Assembly: GCA_020446285.1 (NCBI GenBank)
Contig: JAGREZ010000046.1
Span: forward strand, 1 to 7,769
DNA length: 7,769 nt
Source: Geminicoccaceae bacterium
Lineage (GTDB): Bacteria; Pseudomonadota; Alphaproteobacteria; Geminicoccales; Geminicoccaceae
Direction: 5' to 3'
Under the pieces are notes generated by a model. It made no database searches. It was not told where the DNA came from and saw nothing but the letters and a program-made list of their open reading frames with translations. Of the stretch, positions 6,028 to 7,769 are shown in pieces; position 1 is the first letter of the stretch, and every line of letters starts with the position of its first letter. The translations under genes and the position numbers were made by a program.

Positions 6028-6954
6028 TCAGTCGGAAACCCCGGCCCCGGCCTCCTCGCCCGGTCGCCAGGCGCGGACATAGTCGATCTCGATCTCGCCG
6101 GGCCAAGGCGTGGTCCGGTCGGGTGGTCCGGACCACTGGCCGCCGACTTCCCATGATGTGATGAAGTAGAGCGGTCGTTCCATTGCGAAAGCGGCGTGCT
6201 CGCGCACGGTTTCGCCATTGATGGTCCAGCGCATGATGTCCTCGGTCCAGAGGAATCCGACCGTCATCCAGTCGTTGAGGAGCGCATCGCCATCGACCCA
6301 TGAAAGTCCCGGCACGCCGAGTTCCTCGTGATCCCCGACCGGCTTGCCGTTGGCGTAGATCCGCCGGTCGGTGCCGACGATCTCGAACAGGTCGATCTCC
6401 GGCGGCCACGTCTCGTTGTCCGGAAGAAGCCAGATGGCGGCGTGATAGCCGGTGCCGAAGCGGTTGATGCGGAACCGCACCTCCCAGTAGCCGTGATGGA
6501 GGGCGTAGCTGTCCTCGGTCGAGATCATCGAGGCAAGGTAGGGATAGCCGAAACCGCGCTCCAGCCACTTCGGCAAGGCATAGGTGCGCATCTTGAGCGT
6601 GCCGTCCGACATGTCGTGCATGTACGGGCCGGGGGTTCGCGTGGCCGACCTGAGCCACTGGGCGACGGTGCGGTTCTTGAAGAGCACGTCCTCGTCACCG
6701 ACCTTGAGACCCTTGTCGGCGTTTCCGTCGAGTATCCGGATATTCCAGGCCTCGAACCATTTGTTCCAGATCGAGGTGTCGAGTTCCGTACCGTCCATCT
6801 CGTCGGCGAAGTCGAGCACATAGCCCGGCGGCTCATGGCCACTGCCGGCTGCCATTGCGTTTGCGTTCACCGTTTCGGGTACCTCGGCGCATGCTGCCGG
6901 AAAGACGGCGGCGAGCGTGAGAGCGAGCGTTGTCGCGACTGTTGCGGTGTTCAG
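6028..6954 (-). CDS. Secreted glycoside hydrolase family 16 protein
   Basis: Probable secreted endo-acting beta-glycanase of family GH16 (laminarinase, lichenase, agarase or carrageenase type; substrate not predictable). With a CTG start at 6954 it is 308 residues. An N-terminal hydrophobic stretch TATVATTLALTLAAVF ends in PAACA, a good signal peptidase I site. The catalytic motif EIDLFE (about 186-191; nucleophile Glu186, acid/base Glu191) follows YHAAIWLLPDNETWPP. Other family strands are SYALHHGYWEVRFRI (about 149-163), WMTVGFLWTEDIMRWTING and the closing EIEIDYVRAW. The first standard start, a GTG at 6870, would remove the signal peptide and give 280 residues. No in-frame ATG, GTG or TTG lies upstream of it within the open frame that I read. 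The CTG overlaps the stop of the upstream BMP gene (CTGA) and has AGGGA 8 nt before it, suggesting translational coupling. Confidence 0.88.
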   Translation of the reverse strand: MNTATVATTLALTLAAVFPAACAEVPETVNANAMAAGSGHEPPGYVLDFADEMDGTELDTSIWNKWFEAWNIRILDGNADKGLKVGDEDVLFKNRTVAQWLRSATRTPGPYMHDMSDGTLKMRTYALPKWLERGFGYPYLASMISTEDSYALHHGYWEVRFRINRFGTGYHAAIWLLPDNETWPPEIDLFEIVGTDRRIYANGKPVGDHEELGVPGLSWVDGDALLNDWMTVGFLWTEDIMRWTINGETVREHAAFAMERPLYFITSWEVGGQWSGPPDRTTPWPGEIEIDYVRAWRPGEEAGAGVSD

Positions 6955-7769
6955 TGGTCCGGTCCCTGTTGTGAGCGAGGCTTCGGGATGTCTCCCTTCA
7001 CACCGAGTACAAGATAGTCCATCGACAGCATGTCAGCATCGCTGAGAATGCTGCCCGATGGTACGCGCACAACGCCCTCCTGGTCGCGGATCGTGCCCTC
7101 GAAGATACGCAGCCGCCCCTCGGCAATGTCGTCGCGTGCCCGGCGGACGCGCTGCTGGAGTTCGTCGGGCAGATCCTTGTTCAGCGGTGCGAGCATAACC
7201 GCGTCGCGATCGAGCCCCCACCAGAGCTGTTCCGGCTTCCAGTCGCCGTCATGCAGGGCATTGGCGATATGGAGGTAGAGCGGCTCCCAGTTCCATGCGG
7301 CGGCGGTGAGGCTCGCCGTCGGCGCGAAGATGCTCATGTCGCTGTGATAGCCGATGCCGAACCTGCCCCGCTGCTCGGCGGTCTGGACGGTTGCCGGGGA
7401 ATCCTGGTGCATGGTCAGGACATCGGCGCCGAAGTCGATCAGCCGGTCTGCCGCTTCCTTCTCCACGCCCGGCCCGTACCAGGTGTCCGTCCACAGCACG
7501 CGTACCTCGATATCGGGATTGACCGCCTGCGCGCCGAGCGTGAACGCATTGATGCCCCGCAGGACCTCCGGGATCGGAAAGGCCGCGACATAGCCGATGA
7601 TGCCGGAAGCGGTCGATCCGCCGGCGACCATGCCGGCGAGATAGCGTGCCTCGTAGATACGCCCGAAATAGGTGCCGACATTCGCGGCTGTTCGGAATCC
7701 CGTGCAATGCATGAAGGTGACATCGGGATGGCGGGCCGCCGCCTCGATGGTGGGATCCATGAACCCGAA
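6951..7769 (-). CDS. BMP-family ABC transporter substrate-binding protein (partial, N-terminus off the right edge)
   Basis: C-terminal 272 residues of a periplasmic binding protein of the BMP/Med/PnrA-like family, whose characterised members mostly bind nucleosides or purines for ABC import. The visible part begins FGFMDP, which corresponds to the family segment usually ending in F-G-[FY]-M-D-P, so the ATG at 7760 is internal and the true start lies outside the window. Family features follow in order: HPDVTFMHCTGFRTAANVGTYFGRIYEARYLAGMVAG, IGYVAAFPIPEVLRGINAFTLGAQAVNPDIEVRVLW, DRLIDFGADVLTMHQDSPATVQTAE, IGYHSDMSIFAPTASLTAAAWNW. The reading frame is intact to its TGA at 6951. The stop overlaps the apparent CTG start of the GH16 gene, so the two are probably one transcript. 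Permease and ATPase genes of the transporter are not in the window. Confidence 0.93.
   Translation of the reverse strand, partial: FGFMDPTIEAAARHPDVTFMHCTGFRTAANVGTYFGRIYEARYLAGMVAGGSTASGIIGYVAAFPIPEVLRGINAFTLGAQAVNPDIEVRVLWTDTWYGPGVEKEAADRLIDFGADVLTMHQDSPATVQTAEQRGRFGIGYHSDMSIFAPTASLTAAAWNWEPLYLHIANALHDGDWKPEQLWWGLDRDAVMLAPLNKDLPDELQQRVRRARDDIAEGRLRIFEGTIRDQEGVVRVPSGSILSDADMLSMDYLVLGVKGDIPKPRSQQGPDH

Noticed and set aside
6882..6896. Lipoprotein signal for the GH16 protein at the cysteine in PAAC
   Set aside because: The residue at -3 is Pro, which does not fit a lipobox; ACA followed by Glu fits signal peptidase I better.

Overview
The window looks like chromosome from a high-GC alphaproteobacterium. 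Protein sequences, GC-rich codon use and the gene order ffh-rpsP-rimM-trmD-rplS followed by leuC all fit Rhizobiales or a related order. No genus is assigned, because there is no rRNA or other diagnostic marker. There is no sign of a mobile element, tRNA, rRNA or CRISPR array.

Minus strand, 4498 down to 1: a translation and protein-targeting operon. A strong-looking sigma70-type promoter (TTGACA, 18-nt spacer, TATACG) lies about 100 nt upstream of ffh. The leader between promoter and ffh can fold into a GC-rich hairpin followed by four T, like an attenuator. The operon then reads ffh (signal recognition particle GTPase), rpsP (ribosomal protein bS16), rimM (30S maturation factor), trmD (tRNA m1G37 methyltransferase, start overlapping the rimM stop as ATGA), rplS (ribosomal protein bL19) and leuC (isopropylmalate isomerase large subunit, cut by the left edge). 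Inverted repeats sit in three of the junctions. The clearest one covers the rimM ribosome-binding region.

Plus strand, about 4547 to 5992: a PaaI-type hotdog thioesterase, divergent from ffh and sharing its promoter region, then a two-pass membrane diguanylate cyclase with intact GGDEF and RxxD sites. Their 90-nt gap contains a perfect 12-bp palindrome in locally AT-rich DNA.

Minus strand, 7769 down to 6028: the C-terminal 272 residues of a BMP/Med-family ABC-transporter substrate-binding protein, cut by the right edge, then a secreted glycoside hydrolase family 16 protein. The hydrolase has an apparent signal peptide upstream of its first GTG codon. That signal peptide can only be included if translation starts at a CTG overlapping the BMP stop codon (CTGA). 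The hydrolase converges on the GGDEF gene, and an 11-bp inverted repeat lies between them.

The region is mostly conserved core genome. I see no convincing new multi-gene system. The points most worth checking are the non-canonical coupled start of the GH16 gene, the pairing of a BMP protein with a GH16 enzyme, and the RNA structures at the ffh leader and the rimM start.
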